DNA of 64,000 nt from Solidesulfovibrio aerotolerans (GTDB taxonomy: Bacteria; Desulfobacterota; Desulfovibrionia; Desulfovibrionales; Desulfovibrionaceae). Position numbers and translations under genes: made by a program. The stretch lies in NCBI RefSeq assembly GCF_009856865.1, contig NZ_WVUD01000021.1:1-64000 (forward strand), read 5' to 3'. Below the pieces are notes generated by a model. It worked only from the letters and a program-made list of their open reading frames with translations, was not told where the DNA came from and did no database searches. Positions 19,499 to 27,733 of the stretch are shown here, one piece after another (the stretch's first letter is position 1; every line of letters starts with the position of its first letter).

Positions 19499-20839
19499 CT
19501 AGAGCGTGGGCGCCGGGCGGCCGATGCAGAAGTAGGCCAGACCGAGGTCGGCCATAAGCTGCGGCGAGTAGAGGTTGCGGCCGTCGAAGATGATCGGGGC
19601 CTTGAGCGTTGCTTTGATGCGGCTGAAATCCGGGTTGCGGAACTGGTTCCATTCCGTCACCACGGCCAGACAGTCGGCTTTCTCCAGCACCGCGTACTGC
19701 TCATCGACCACGGTGAGCAGATCGTTGCCCTTGAAATGGGCGCGGGTGTTGGGACCGGCCACCGGGTCAAAGGCCACAACGCGCATGCCCTTGGCGGTCA
19801 GGTCGGCGATGAGTTCAAAGGACGAAGCGTCGCGCACATCGTCGGTGTTGGCCTTGAAAGCCAGACCCCACAAGGCCAGGGTTTTGCCTTTGACGCCGCC
19901 CTGGGGAGCGAAATAGGTCTCGATCCGCTTGCTCAGCACATGCTTTTGACGCTTGTTGACCTCGTCAACAGCCGCCAGCAACTCAGGCTCGAAGCCGATT
20001 TTGCGGGCGGTGTCAATCAGCGCCTTGACGTCTTTGGGGAAGCACGAGCCGCCGTAGCCCAGGCCCGGGTAGATGAACTGGTAGCCGATGCGGTGGTCGG
20101 AACCGATGCCCATGCGCACGTCGCGCACGTCCGCGCCGACCTGCTCGCAGATGTTGGCCACTTCGTTGATAAACGAAATCTTGGTGGCCAGCATGCAGTT
20201 GGCGGCATACTTGGTCATTTCAGCCGAGCGCACGCCCATGACGATGACTTTTTCACGGCTGCGGGCGTAGGGGGCGTAGAGGGCCTTTAAAAGTTCGCCG
20301 GTGCGGACGTTGTCGGTACCGACAACCACCCGGTCAGGCTTGAAAAAGTCGTTGATGGCATCGCCTTCTTTCAGGAACTCCGGATTGGACACCACATCGA
20401 ATTCGATGAGTTCGCCGCGCTTTTTGAGCTCTTCGCCAATCAGCTTGCGCACTTCATCGGCGGTTCCGACCGGCACCGTGGATTTGTCGACGACGATCTT
20501 GTAGTCTTTCATGTTGGCACCGATGTCGCGGGCCACCTGATACACGAACGAAAGGTCGCAGGAACCATCTTCACGGGGCGGGGTTCCGACGGTGACGAAC
20601 ACGAACAGCGCGTTCTCCATGCCCTCGGACACTTTGGTGGTGAAACGCAGGCGGCCTTCGGCCACGTTGCGTTTGACCAATTCATCGAGTCCCGGTTCGT
20701 AGATATGGATTTTGCCCTGACGCAGATTTTCGACGATGGTGGGGTTGACGTCCACACAACAGACGTCGTTGCCCATCTCGGCGAAGCAAGCGGCGCTTAC
20801 CAGACCCACATAACCGGTGCCTACGATACAAAGATTCAT
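19499..20839 (-). CDS. ugd: UDP-glucose 6-dehydrogenase
   Basis: A 446-residue cytoplasmic enzyme oxidising UDP-glucose to UDP-glucuronate with two NAD. It starts with the nucleotide-binding motif GTGYVGLVSAACFAEMGNDV, has the central block GLGYGGSCFPKDVKAL with the catalytic Cys, and the C-terminal UDP-binding region LWGLAFKANTDDVRDA. Length is normal. The gene is monocistronic, with a strong terminator downstream. The product feeds capsule, exopolysaccharide or modified lipopolysaccharide synthesis. No glycosyltransferase cluster is next to it. Confidence 0.95.
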   Translation of the reverse strand: MNLCIVGTGYVGLVSAACFAEMGNDVCCVDVNPTIVENLRQGKIHIYEPGLDELVKRNVAEGRLRFTTKVSEGMENALFVFVTVGTPPREDGSCDLSFVYQVARDIGANMKDYKIVVDKSTVPVGTADEVRKLIGEELKKRGELIEFDVVSNPEFLKEGDAINDFFKPDRVVVGTDNVRTGELLKALYAPYARSREKVIVMGVRSAEMTKYAANCMLATKISFINEVANICEQVGADVRDVRMGIGSDHRIGYQFIYPGLGYGGSCFPKDVKALIDTARKIGFEPELLAAVDEVNKRQKHVLSKRIETYFAPQGGVKGKTLALWGLAFKANTDDVRDASSFELIADLTAKGMRVVAFDPVAGPNTRAHFKGNDLLTVVDEQYAVLEKADCLAVVTEWNQFRNPDFSRIKATLKAPIIFDGRNLYSPQLMADLGLAYFCIGRPAPTL

Positions 20840-21081
20840 AACCTGTTCTCGTTGTTAGGGTTTTTCCCCAGCAAGGCGCAGTGTGCGCCGTGGGGAACGA
20901 GGCTAAGAAATGCCAGCGACCAGCGGCAGCGCCTCGTTATCGGAGAAAGTCGATTCGCACTTACGGATACATCCGACGTTTGTCAATAATCCACAGCCCG
21001 GCCCGCGTGCTGCTTTGGTGCGGTCTTGACCCGTAAGGCCACAAGCGTAAAGTCGCGCCCCGTCACAAGGAGGGATTTCTC

Positions 21082-21804
21082 GTGGAAGCGTTTCTTTTTA
21101 TTCCCTGTCTGGTCGAGCATGTACTGCCCCAGGTGGGGGAGGCGACCGCTGTGGTCCTGTCCCGGGCCGGTGTTGCGCCTGTATTGCCCAAGGGCCAGAC
21201 CTGCTGCGGCCAGTTCGCGTACAAGCGGGGCCGCTCCGATCTGGTGCGGCCGTTGGCCCGGCGGTTTGTGGAAATTTTCGCCGACGCCCCGGCTGTCGTG
21301 TGCCCCTCGGGGTCGTGCACGGCCATGGTGCGGCGCTATCCGTCGCTTTTTGCCGAGGGCGACCCCTGGCGGGCGCGCGCCGAGGCCGTTGCGGCCAAGA
21401 CCTTTGAACTGGGCCAGTTTCTGGTGGAACAGCTCGGCATCGTTGATCTTGGGGCGCGTTTTGCGGCCCGGGCCACGTTGCACGCTTCCTGCCAGACCAC
21501 CCGGGTGCTTGGGGCCGGCTCGGCCACCGAGGCGCTTTTGGCCAAGGTCGCGGGCCTGTCGCTGGTGCCGCTGGCCCGGCCCGAAAACTGTTGCGGCTTT
21601 GGCGGGGCATTTAGTGTGGACTACCCTGAAGTCAGCCAGGCCATCCTCGCCGAGAAGATCGCCGACATTGTGGCCAGCGAGGCTGACGTGGTCATCACTG
21701 CCGAACCGAGCTGTCTGGTCAACATCGCCTCGGCCCTGGCCAAGCGCGAACTGCCGATACGGCCCCTGCATCTGGCCGAAGTCCTGGCCGGGGAGGCGTT
21801 ATGA
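21082..21804 (+). CDS. lutA: LutA-like (Fe-S)-binding subunit of L-lactate oxidation
   Basis: A 240-residue protein of the LutA/YkgE family with two CCG-type cysteine domains: TCCGQF near residue 41 and ENCCGFGG near 171. These resemble the GlpC/HdrB cluster-binding Cys sets. It is expected to work with LutB and LutC in oxidising L-lactate to pyruvate. The GTG start has a strong aaggaggg site 7 nt upstream. The stop overlaps the lutB start by 4 nt (ATGA), indicating translational coupling. Confidence 0.88.
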   Translation: MEAFLFIPCLVEHVLPQVGEATAVVLSRAGVAPVLPKGQTCCGQFAYKRGRSDLVRPLARRFVEIFADAPAVVCPSGSCTAMVRRYPSLFAEGDPWRARAEAVAAKTFELGQFLVEQLGIVDLGARFAARATLHASCQTTRVLGAGSATEALLAKVAGLSLVPLARPENCCGFGGAFSVDYPEVSQAILAEKIADIVASEADVVITAEPSCLVNIASALAKRELPIRPLHLAEVLAGEAL

Positions 21805-23210
21805 GCACGGTGCCCTACGATTTCGGCCAGGCTGCGGCCAAGGCCTTGCGTGACCGCCAGAGCCGGGCCGTTCTGCACAAGGCTATTGGCCATATCCGGG
21901 TGCTGCGCCAGCGTTCGGTCAATGCCATGCCGGATTTTGCCGAGCGCCAGGCCCGGGCCGTGGCCGTGCGGGAAAAAACGTTGTCCCGGCTGCCCGATCT
22001 GCTGGAGAAGCTGGAAGCCAAGGTCGTGGCCGCTGGCGGCAACGTCCATTACGCCGAGGACGCCGCTTCGGCCTCGGGGCTTATCACCCGCCTGCTGACC
22101 GAGCGGGGCGTGCGGCTGGTGGTCAAGGGCAAGTCCATGGTGAGCGAGGAGATCGGCCTCAACGACGCCCTGGCCGCCGCCGGCATCGAGGCGGTGGAAA
22201 CCGATCTTGGCGAATACATCATCCAGCTCGCCGGGCAAAAGCCTTCGCACATCCTGGCCCCGGCCCTGCATGTGTCCAAGGAGCAGGTTTCGGCGCTTTT
22301 CGCCCACAAGTTGGGCCGCACCAGCACCGATATCCCGGAGATGACCCGCATCGCCCGGGACAGCCTGCGCCAGAAGTTTCTGGCCGCCGATGCCGGCATC
22401 ACCGGCTGCAACATCGCCATCGCCGAAACCGGCACGGTGACGGTGCTGGAAAACGAGGGCAACATCCGTCTGTCCGCCTCCTGCCCGCCCATCCATGTGG
22501 CGGTCATGACCCTGGAAAAAGTGGTGGAAACCCTGGCCGACGCCGCCGTCATTCTGGACATTCTGCCGCCGTCGGCCACAGGCCAGACCCTGCCGGTGCA
22601 TCTGTCCTTTTTTACCGGCGCACGCCGCGAGGGCGAGCGCGACGGTCCCAAGGAAATGCATCTGGTCATCGTGGACAACGGCCGCTCGCAACTGCTGGCC
22701 GATCCGGTCCTGCGCTCCATTTTGCGCTGCATCCGCTGCGGGGCCTGTCTCAATGTCTGCCCGGTCTATCAGAGCGTTGGCGGCCATGCCTATGGCACGG
22801 TCTATCCCGGCCCCATGGGTTCGGTGCTCTCGCCGCTGTTAAAGGACAACCCCGGCGACGCCCGCCAGCCCTTTGCCTGCACCCACTGCGCCGCCTGCGC
22901 CGAGGCCTGCCCGGCCGGCATCGACCATCCGGCCCTGTTGCAGGAACTGCGGCGGCGCATTTCGGCCGAGGCGTCCGATCCGGCCGTGACGGCCCTCAGT
23001 CTCCTGGCCCGCCATCCCTTGCTCTTTGACACGGCAGCAGCAATTGGCCGGACCTTTGATCCCAAACTGCGGGAAGTGGCGGCCGTGGCCCCGGATTCCC
23101 CGGTGGGCCGGTTTTTGCGCGGCCGGGAGTTTCCCGGCCTGTCCCGTCCTTTTTCCAGGCGGTTTAAGGCTTTGGCCCGACGCCTGTCGCGCCAGGGAGG
23201 CCGCTCGTGA
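21801..23210 (+). CDS. lutB: LutB-like iron-sulfur protein of L-lactate oxidation
   Basis: A 469-residue protein with an N-terminal LUD domain (about 60-300), then two [4Fe-4S] ferredoxin motifs: CIRCGACLNVCPVYQ near 311 and CTHCAACAEACPAGI near 359. A C-terminal tail follows. This is the LutB/YkgF layout. It forms the electron-transferring core of the Lut lactate oxidation complex; in sulfate reducers electrons would enter the menaquinone or heterodisulfide-reductase-like pool. It overlaps lutA and lutC by 4 nt each. Substrate specificity is inferred from the family. Confidence 0.9.
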   Translation: MSTVPYDFGQAAAKALRDRQSRAVLHKAIGHIRVLRQRSVNAMPDFAERQARAVAVREKTLSRLPDLLEKLEAKVVAAGGNVHYAEDAASASGLITRLLTERGVRLVVKGKSMVSEEIGLNDALAAAGIEAVETDLGEYIIQLAGQKPSHILAPALHVSKEQVSALFAHKLGRTSTDIPEMTRIARDSLRQKFLAADAGITGCNIAIAETGTVTVLENEGNIRLSASCPPIHVAVMTLEKVVETLADAAVILDILPPSATGQTLPVHLSFFTGARREGERDGPKEMHLVIVDNGRSQLLADPVLRSILRCIRCGACLNVCPVYQSVGGHAYGTVYPGPMGSVLSPLLKDNPGDARQPFACTHCAACAEACPAGIDHPALLQELRRRISAEASDPAVTALSLLARHPLLFDTAAAIGRTFDPKLREVAAVAPDSPVGRFLRGREFPGLSRPFSRRFKALARRLSRQGGRS

Positions 23211-23866
23211 AAACCCGCGCCAAAAACGCCATTTACGCCCGCCTGCGGGCCGCAACCAGGCCCGGCCTGCCGCGTCCGGCGGCGGCGACCATTCCCCGCC
23301 GGCCCGGTCGGGGCGTGGCCGATTTCGAGACCTTTGCCGCCGTCCTGACCACCCTCGGCCCGACCTTTGCGCTGGCCCGCACCCCCGGGGAAGCCCAGGC
23401 CGCCCTGGCCGGGTTTGTGGCGGCAAACGGTGTCACAACCGCCGTGCGCTGGGACCATCCCGACCTCGACGCCGTGGACGCTGCCGCAACCCTGGCCGGA
23501 GCCGGTGTGGCGGTTCTTGCGCCCGAAGAATTGCCCGACCGGGTGTGTCCGTCCCTGGCGGCCGTGGATCTTGGCGTCACGGCCGTGACAGCCGCGCTGT
23601 GCGCCACCGGCAGCCTGATTCTGGCCGCCGCCCCGGGCCGGGAACGGGGCACGCCGCTGGTGCCGCGCCTGCATGTGGCTTTGGTCGCCAAGTCGCGCCT
23701 TTTGCCCGATTTGCCGGCCCTGTTGGACCTGCTCGGCCAGGCCCCCATGCCCAGTGCCGTCAACTGCGTGTCCGGCGTCTCCAGCACAGGCGACATTGAA
23801 TTCGTTTATGTGCGCGGCGTCCACGGTCCGCTGGCCGTGCACGTCATCGGGCTGGACTGGCTGTAA
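23207..23866 (+). CDS. lutC: LutC-like LUD-domain protein
   Basis: A 219-residue LUD-domain protein (LutC/YkgG). The basic N-terminus is followed by the domain ending in the conserved SGVSSTGDIEFVYVRGVHGP, the family signature. It completes the three-gene Lut operon. The GTG start overlaps the lutB stop (GTGA), with ggagg just upstream. A GC-rich hairpin lies directly after its stop. Confidence 0.88.
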   Translation: MKTRAKNAIYARLRAATRPGLPRPAAATIPRRPGRGVADFETFAAVLTTLGPTFALARTPGEAQAALAGFVAANGVTTAVRWDHPDLDAVDAAATLAGAGVAVLAPEELPDRVCPSLAAVDLGVTAVTAALCATGSLILAAAPGRERGTPLVPRLHVALVAKSRLLPDLPALLDLLGQAPMPSAVNCVSGVSSTGDIEFVYVRGVHGPLAVHVIGLDWL

Positions 23867-23868
23867 AC

Positions 23869-23893
23869 CCGGGGCCGCGTGCGGCGGCCCCGG
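23869..23893 (+). terminator. GC-rich hairpin after lutC
   Basis: A 9-bp stem (ccggggccg / cggccccgg) with a 7-nt loop begins 3 nt after the lutC stop. There is no T-run. It resembles other GC-rich intergenic hairpins in this window and may be a transcript-end structure. Confidence 0.5.
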
Positions 23894-23927
23894 AGAGTAT
23901 GCCGCTTTGAGCAGCTTACGGGCGCAA

Positions 23928-23989
23928 CTCCCCGGCTTTGCCGGGGGGGAGCCCCGGCGGCCGGATGAGTGGACTTTGCCGGGGTTTTT
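23928..23989 (+). terminator. Double hairpin with T5, end of the lut operon
   Basis: A ccccggc-ttt-gccgggg hairpin (23930-23946) is followed by ccccggc (23952-23958) pairing with gccgggg (23978-23984), then T5. The arms can re-pair in alternative ways, since both hairpins use the same sequences. It probably ends lutABC before sufC, or attenuates readthrough into it. Confidence 0.55.
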
Positions 23990-24041
23990 CCGTAGATCCC
24001 AGGCGGAGTAACGCCGCAAGGGCGCAAAAAGCGAGGGAATC

Positions 24042-24803
24042 ATGCTTCGCATTGAAGATCTGCATGTCAAAATCGGCGACCGGGAAGTGCTCTCCGGCAT
24101 CAATCTGCACATCGCCGACAACGAAACCTTCATCCTCTTTGGCCCCAACGGCTCCGGCAAGACCACCTTGCTGATGACGCTCATGGGCTTTGGCAACTAC
24201 GAAATCACCAAGGGTCGCATTCTCTTTCGCGGCCACGACATCACCCACGCCCCCATCTATGAGCGGGCGCGCCTGGGCATTGGCATGTCGTTTCAGCGTC
24301 CGCCCACCATCCACGGCTTGAAAACCCGCCATATGGTGCGCATGTGCGCCCGGGACAGCGAAATCGACGTGGACGCCCTGGCGCGCAAGGTCAACATGGA
24401 CGAGTTTTTGGAGCGCGACGTCAATGCCGGCTTTTCCGGCGGCGAGATCAAGCGCTCGGAATTGCTCCAGCTCATGGCCCAAAAGCCCTATCTGCTGCTT
24501 TTCGACGAGCCTGAATCCGGCGTTGACCTGGAAAATATGAAGCTGATCGGCCACACCGTGCGCGAAGTGCTCACCGGCGGCATCGAGCCCAAGCCCAATT
24601 CCAGCATGAAGCAGCAGTTGGTGCTCAAACGCCCCGTTTCCGGGCTGATTATCACCCACACCGGCTATATCCTCGAATACCTGAATGCCGACCGGGGACA
24701 GGTGCTTTTCAACGGCCACCTGTGCTGCGAGGCCAATCCCCGCAACATCCTGGATCACATAAGCCAGTACGGCTACCAGGAATGCGTGCGCTGCCTCAAC
24801 TAG
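24042..24803 (+). CDS. sufC: SufC-like ABC ATPase for Fe-S cluster assembly
   Basis: A 253-residue cytoplasmic ABC ATPase with Walker A GPNGSGKTT (about 35-43), a signature region FSGGEIKRSELLQ and Walker B LLLFDEPESGVDLENM, the last being characteristic of SufC. There are no membrane partners. It is followed 16 nt later by a SufB-like gene, giving the two-gene SufCB set. A gagggaa site precedes the ATG. A role in powering cluster assembly on SufB is inferred from the family. Confidence 0.92.
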   Translation: MLRIEDLHVKIGDREVLSGINLHIADNETFILFGPNGSGKTTLLMTLMGFGNYEITKGRILFRGHDITHAPIYERARLGIGMSFQRPPTIHGLKTRHMVRMCARDSEIDVDALARKVNMDEFLERDVNAGFSGGEIKRSELLQLMAQKPYLLLFDEPESGVDLENMKLIGHTVREVLTGGIEPKPNSSMKQQLVLKRPVSGLIITHTGYILEYLNADRGQVLFNGHLCCEANPRNILDHISQYGYQECVRCLN

Positions 24804-24819
24804 CCAACGGGAGCCTGTC

Positions 24820-25977
24820 ATGGAAAAGATCGATCTGAAAGACTTTCGGTTTACCGGCTCGACGCTCGGCGAGATTGCGGATCTGCGCACCATGGACGCG
24901 GCAGACAAAGCCGAAATGCTCATGTCCGGCATCGATGTCGAGGAACGCGACCGCGCCGGCACGTATCTGCAAGTGGATCATGGCCGGGTGCATTGCAAGA
25001 GCCTGCAACAAGGTGTTGAAGTCCTGGATATCAAGGAAGCCTTGGCCAGGTACGACGGGTTGCCGGAATATTACTGGACCCAGGTGGACAAGGACAAGGA
25101 CGAATTCACCCGGTCTGCGGCCGGGGATCTGCACGGCGGCTATTTCATACGCACCGAGAAAGGGGCCAAGATTGCCGAACCGGTGCAGTCGTGCCTGTTT
25201 CTCAAGGGCGATATGGTCGGCCAGAACGTCCACAACATTATCATCGTTGCCGACGATTCCGAACTGCATATCATCACCGGCTGCTCGGTGGCCCATGGCT
25301 CCAAGGGCGCGGCCCATCTGGGCATCACCGAAATCTTTGTCGGGAAAAACGCCAAGCTGACCTTCACTATGATCCACAACTGGGCCGAGACCACGGTGGT
25401 ACGGCCGCGCACCGGCGGCGTGGTGGACGAGGGCGGCGTTTTTGTCAATAATTACGTGCTGCTCAAGCCCGTTAAGGATCTGCAATCCTATCCGGCCATT
25501 CGCTTAAACGGCCGGGGAGCGGTGGCCCGGTTTAATTCCGTCATTGTTGCCCCCGCCGGTTCCCATGTGGACACCGGCAGCCGCATCGAATTAAACGCCC
25601 CGGACACCAAGGGCGAGATTATCTCGCGCACCATCGCCTCCGGCGGGACCATCATCGCCCGGGGCTTTATCGGCGGCAACGCCGTGCCGGCCAAGGGGCA
25701 TCTGGAGTGCAAGGGGCTGATTCTTGGCGGCGGCGTCATCCACGCCATCCCGGAATTGCTGGGTTCGGTTGACGGCGTGGAGCTGTCCCACGAGGCGGCC
25801 GTCGGCAAGATCGCCCAGGAAGAGATCGAATATCTGATGGCCCGGGGCCTGGACGAGGAAGAAGCCACGTCCACCATCGTTCGCGGTTTCCTGAATGTGG
25901 ACATCATGGGACTGCCCAAGGAATTGCAGGACGTCATCGAATCGACCATCAGCGAATCGCAAAAAGATATGTTCTAA
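24820..25977 (+). CDS. sufB: SufB/SufD-like Fe-S cluster scaffold
   Basis: A 385-residue protein, shorter than E. coli SufB (about 495), with the beta-helix core of the SufBD family. It shows QNVHNIIIVADDSELHII, SGSRIEL-like turns, GHLECKGLILGGG and VELSHEAAVGKIAQEEIEYL, which contains the conserved His-Glu of the SufB/D interface. With sufC it forms a minimal SufBC pair. There is no SufD, SufS, SufE or SufU here, so it belongs to the reduced SUF-like systems common in anaerobes and archaea. A terminator follows 46 nt downstream. Confidence 0.9.
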   Translation: MEKIDLKDFRFTGSTLGEIADLRTMDAADKAEMLMSGIDVEERDRAGTYLQVDHGRVHCKSLQQGVEVLDIKEALARYDGLPEYYWTQVDKDKDEFTRSAAGDLHGGYFIRTEKGAKIAEPVQSCLFLKGDMVGQNVHNIIIVADDSELHIITGCSVAHGSKGAAHLGITEIFVGKNAKLTFTMIHNWAETTVVRPRTGGVVDEGGVFVNNYVLLKPVKDLQSYPAIRLNGRGAVARFNSVIVAPAGSHVDTGSRIELNAPDTKGEIISRTIASGGTIIARGFIGGNAVPAKGHLECKGLILGGGVIHAIPELLGSVDGVELSHEAAVGKIAQEEIEYLMARGLDEEEATSTIVRGFLNVDIMGLPKELQDVIESTISESQKDMF

Positions 25978-26023
25978 CGGGTGGGCCGCCGCTACCCGGC
26001 GGCGTATCCGAGCTGGGTTTTCG

Positions 26024-26054
26024 CGCCGGGGTCCGTCAGGGCTCCGGCGTTTTT
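26024..26054 (+). terminator. Rho-independent terminator of sufCB
   Basis: A 6-bp GC stem (cgccgg / ccggcg) with an internal partly paired 14-nt loop is followed by T5. It lies 46 nt after the sufB stop. A second small stem (cgccgc / gcggcg, 25987-26004) precedes it. Confidence 0.65.
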
Positions 26055-26257
26055 GTGGCCAAATTGGCAGTTGCCACGGCGCGCGTCCTGGGATACAGCC
26101 AAATCCGGTCGGCAGTTCACCCAGGCGTCGCCGCCCCGCAAGGGGTGCTAAACCTGCCGCATTGTTTCTCCGTACCGACACCTTATCCCGTGCCGCGTCG
26201 GAAGACGGCGACCACCGACAGTTCCGTTTCTGGACAGGCACGCTTGAAGGATAAGCG

Positions 26258-26836
26258 ATGTCCCGCGAATCATTTCCCTACGCTGTTGACGACATGGCCG
26301 CCCTGGCCAAATCCCTGCGCGGCTGTCTGGCCGAGCGCGCCGGCGTGGCCCCGGGCCATGTGGAGATGCTCAATATCCTGGCCAAAGCGGCCGGGTGCCG
26401 CAATTTCCAGCACTACCGGGCCAACGTCCTGGCCCGGGAGCAGCTTGCCACCCGGCTGCCTGCCGCCCAACCGCAAGAGCCTGTTGATTTTGTCCGCCTG
26501 CGGCGGCTGCTGCGCCATTTTGATGCTGCCGGGCGGCTTGTCCGCTGGCCGGCCAAGTACAGCGAGCAGCAGCCCTGCCTGTGGCTCCTGTGGTCGCGCC
26601 TGCCCAGCCGGCGGGTCATGACCGAGCGCGAAGTGGGCGAGCATCTCACGGCCAGCCACAGCTTTGGCGATGCCGCCTTGCTGCGCCGCCAACTGTGCGA
26701 CGCCGGCCTTATGGCCCGCACGCCGGACTGCCGGGAGTATCGCCGGGTGGAAGGACGCCCGGCACCTCTTGGGCTGGCGCTTATTGAGCAACTGCGCCGC
26801 GTTGGCACCCTCCCGGTTGCCGGACAGACCGCTTGA
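26258..26836 (+). CDS. DUF2087-domain protein
   Basis: A 192-residue cytoplasmic protein. The N-terminal segment (about 1-60) contains LNILAKAAGCRNFQHYRAN. The C-terminal DUF2087 domain (about 85-175) has LVRWPAKYSEQ, REVGEHLTASHSFGDAALL and ARTPDCREYRRV, all typical of that family. DUF2087 proteins have a winged-helix-like fold and are often annotated as possible transcriptional regulators, but no function is established. The aagga site 7 nt upstream supports the ATG. It stands alone. Confidence 0.8.
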   Translation: MSRESFPYAVDDMAALAKSLRGCLAERAGVAPGHVEMLNILAKAAGCRNFQHYRANVLAREQLATRLPAAQPQEPVDFVRLRRLLRHFDAAGRLVRWPAKYSEQQPCLWLLWSRLPSRRVMTEREVGEHLTASHSFGDAALLRRQLCDAGLMARTPDCREYRRVEGRPAPLGLALIEQLRRVGTLPVAGQTA

Positions 26837-26877
26837 GCGGCGCAGCAATCAGCCAGTCTTAAAATCGCCCGTCCAGA

Positions 26878-26981
26878 GCCGCAACGGTCTGGGCGGGCGC
26901 ATCTGTTTGGGGTCCCACACCGGCAGACCAACCGACTTCCAGTGCGGCCGCAACGGTCTGGGTGGGAGCATCTATTTGGGG
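26878..26981. repeat. Two 35-bp direct repeats with a 69-bp period
   Basis: Units at 26878-26912 and 26947-26981 match at 32 of 35 positions (core gccgcaacggtctggg). They lie in the 181-bp gap between the DUF2087 and NlpC genes. The 69-bp period is a multiple of 3, so they also read as a peptide repeat in reverse, but no gene is supported there. Confidence 0.75.
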
Positions 26982-27017
26982 GCTTGTCCCGCGTCTCGCA
27001 GCGTGCCATGACGGGGC

Positions 27018-27695
27018 ATGGACGTTTTCGTAATGACCATCCCCGTGCGCCCCACGGCCGTGATCCTTCTCGCCAGTGTCCTGCTGGCTCTGGCTGCGCC
27101 CGGTGCGGGCCTGGCTGTCGAGGCCATTCCCCTGTCCGCGCTGACCGCTGATTTCGAAATCCGCGACCGCCTGCCCCAGTCGCCGCTGCCCCAATCGCAG
27201 TGGTACGCCAAACCCGGACCCGGCAGTTGGGGGCCAAAGGCTGCAACCTATCCGCCTGTCAGCGTGCCGGACGGGTACGACGCCGTGGCCTGGAACCGGG
27301 CGCGCGTGGCGGTGGTGGCCCGACGGTTGGTCGGCCTGCCCTATCGCCATCACCACATCCCGGCCTATGACCCGCCGGGGCAGGGGCCGGGCCTGGACTG
27401 CTCGAATTACACATCATGGGTGTACAATTATGGTCTGGGTCTTCGCTTCACCTCGGCCATTGCCGCCCAATCGTCCGGGCCTGCGGCTCCGGGACGACGC
27501 CTGTCACCGGACGAACCCTGGGCCGTGGGCGATCTGCTCTATATCAAGGCGCGCGACGGCTCCCGGGTCTCCCATGTGGCGCTGTGGCTGGGCGATGGGC
27601 AGCTTATTGATTCGCACAACCACAGCGTGGCTGTGCGGCCTTTTGCGGGCTGGTACCGGGACAGCCTGTCCCATGTCCGGCGGGTCATTGAATAG
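27018..27695 (+). CDS. Exported NlpC/P60-family hydrolase
   Basis: A 225-residue protein with an N-terminal signal peptide (hydrophobic core AVILLASVLLALAAPGAG) and an NlpC/P60 domain (about 85-220). The catalytic Cys sits in LDCSNYTSWVYNYGLGLRF, the His in VSHVALWLGDG, and a third polar residue in IDSHNHSV. The family cleaves peptidoglycan peptides, so it is likely a cell-wall endopeptidase. Cys is followed by Ser-Asn rather than the usual Ser-Gly. The start is uncertain: ATG at 27018 or 27033, neither with a strong ribosome site. Confidence 0.82.
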   Translation: MDVFVMTIPVRPTAVILLASVLLALAAPGAGLAVEAIPLSALTADFEIRDRLPQSPLPQSQWYAKPGPGSWGPKAATYPPVSVPDGYDAVAWNRARVAVVARRLVGLPYRHHHIPAYDPPGQGPGLDCSNYTSWVYNYGLGLRFTSAIAAQSSGPAAPGRRLSPDEPWAVGDLLYIKARDGSRVSHVALWLGDGQLIDSHNHSVAVRPFAGWYRDSLSHVRRVIE

Positions 27696-27733
27696 ACGGT
27701 GTCTGGGGCGGGCCAGGAGCGCTCGCCGGGCGG

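Noticed and set aside
22802-24196. 464-codon minus-strand frame across lutB, lutC and sufC
   Set aside because: Covers three well-supported plus-strand genes with overlapping translational coupling; no domain in the antisense product.
26878-26981. CRISPR-like repeat
   Set aside because: Only two units, with mismatches and a 34-bp gap, no cas genes and no leader.
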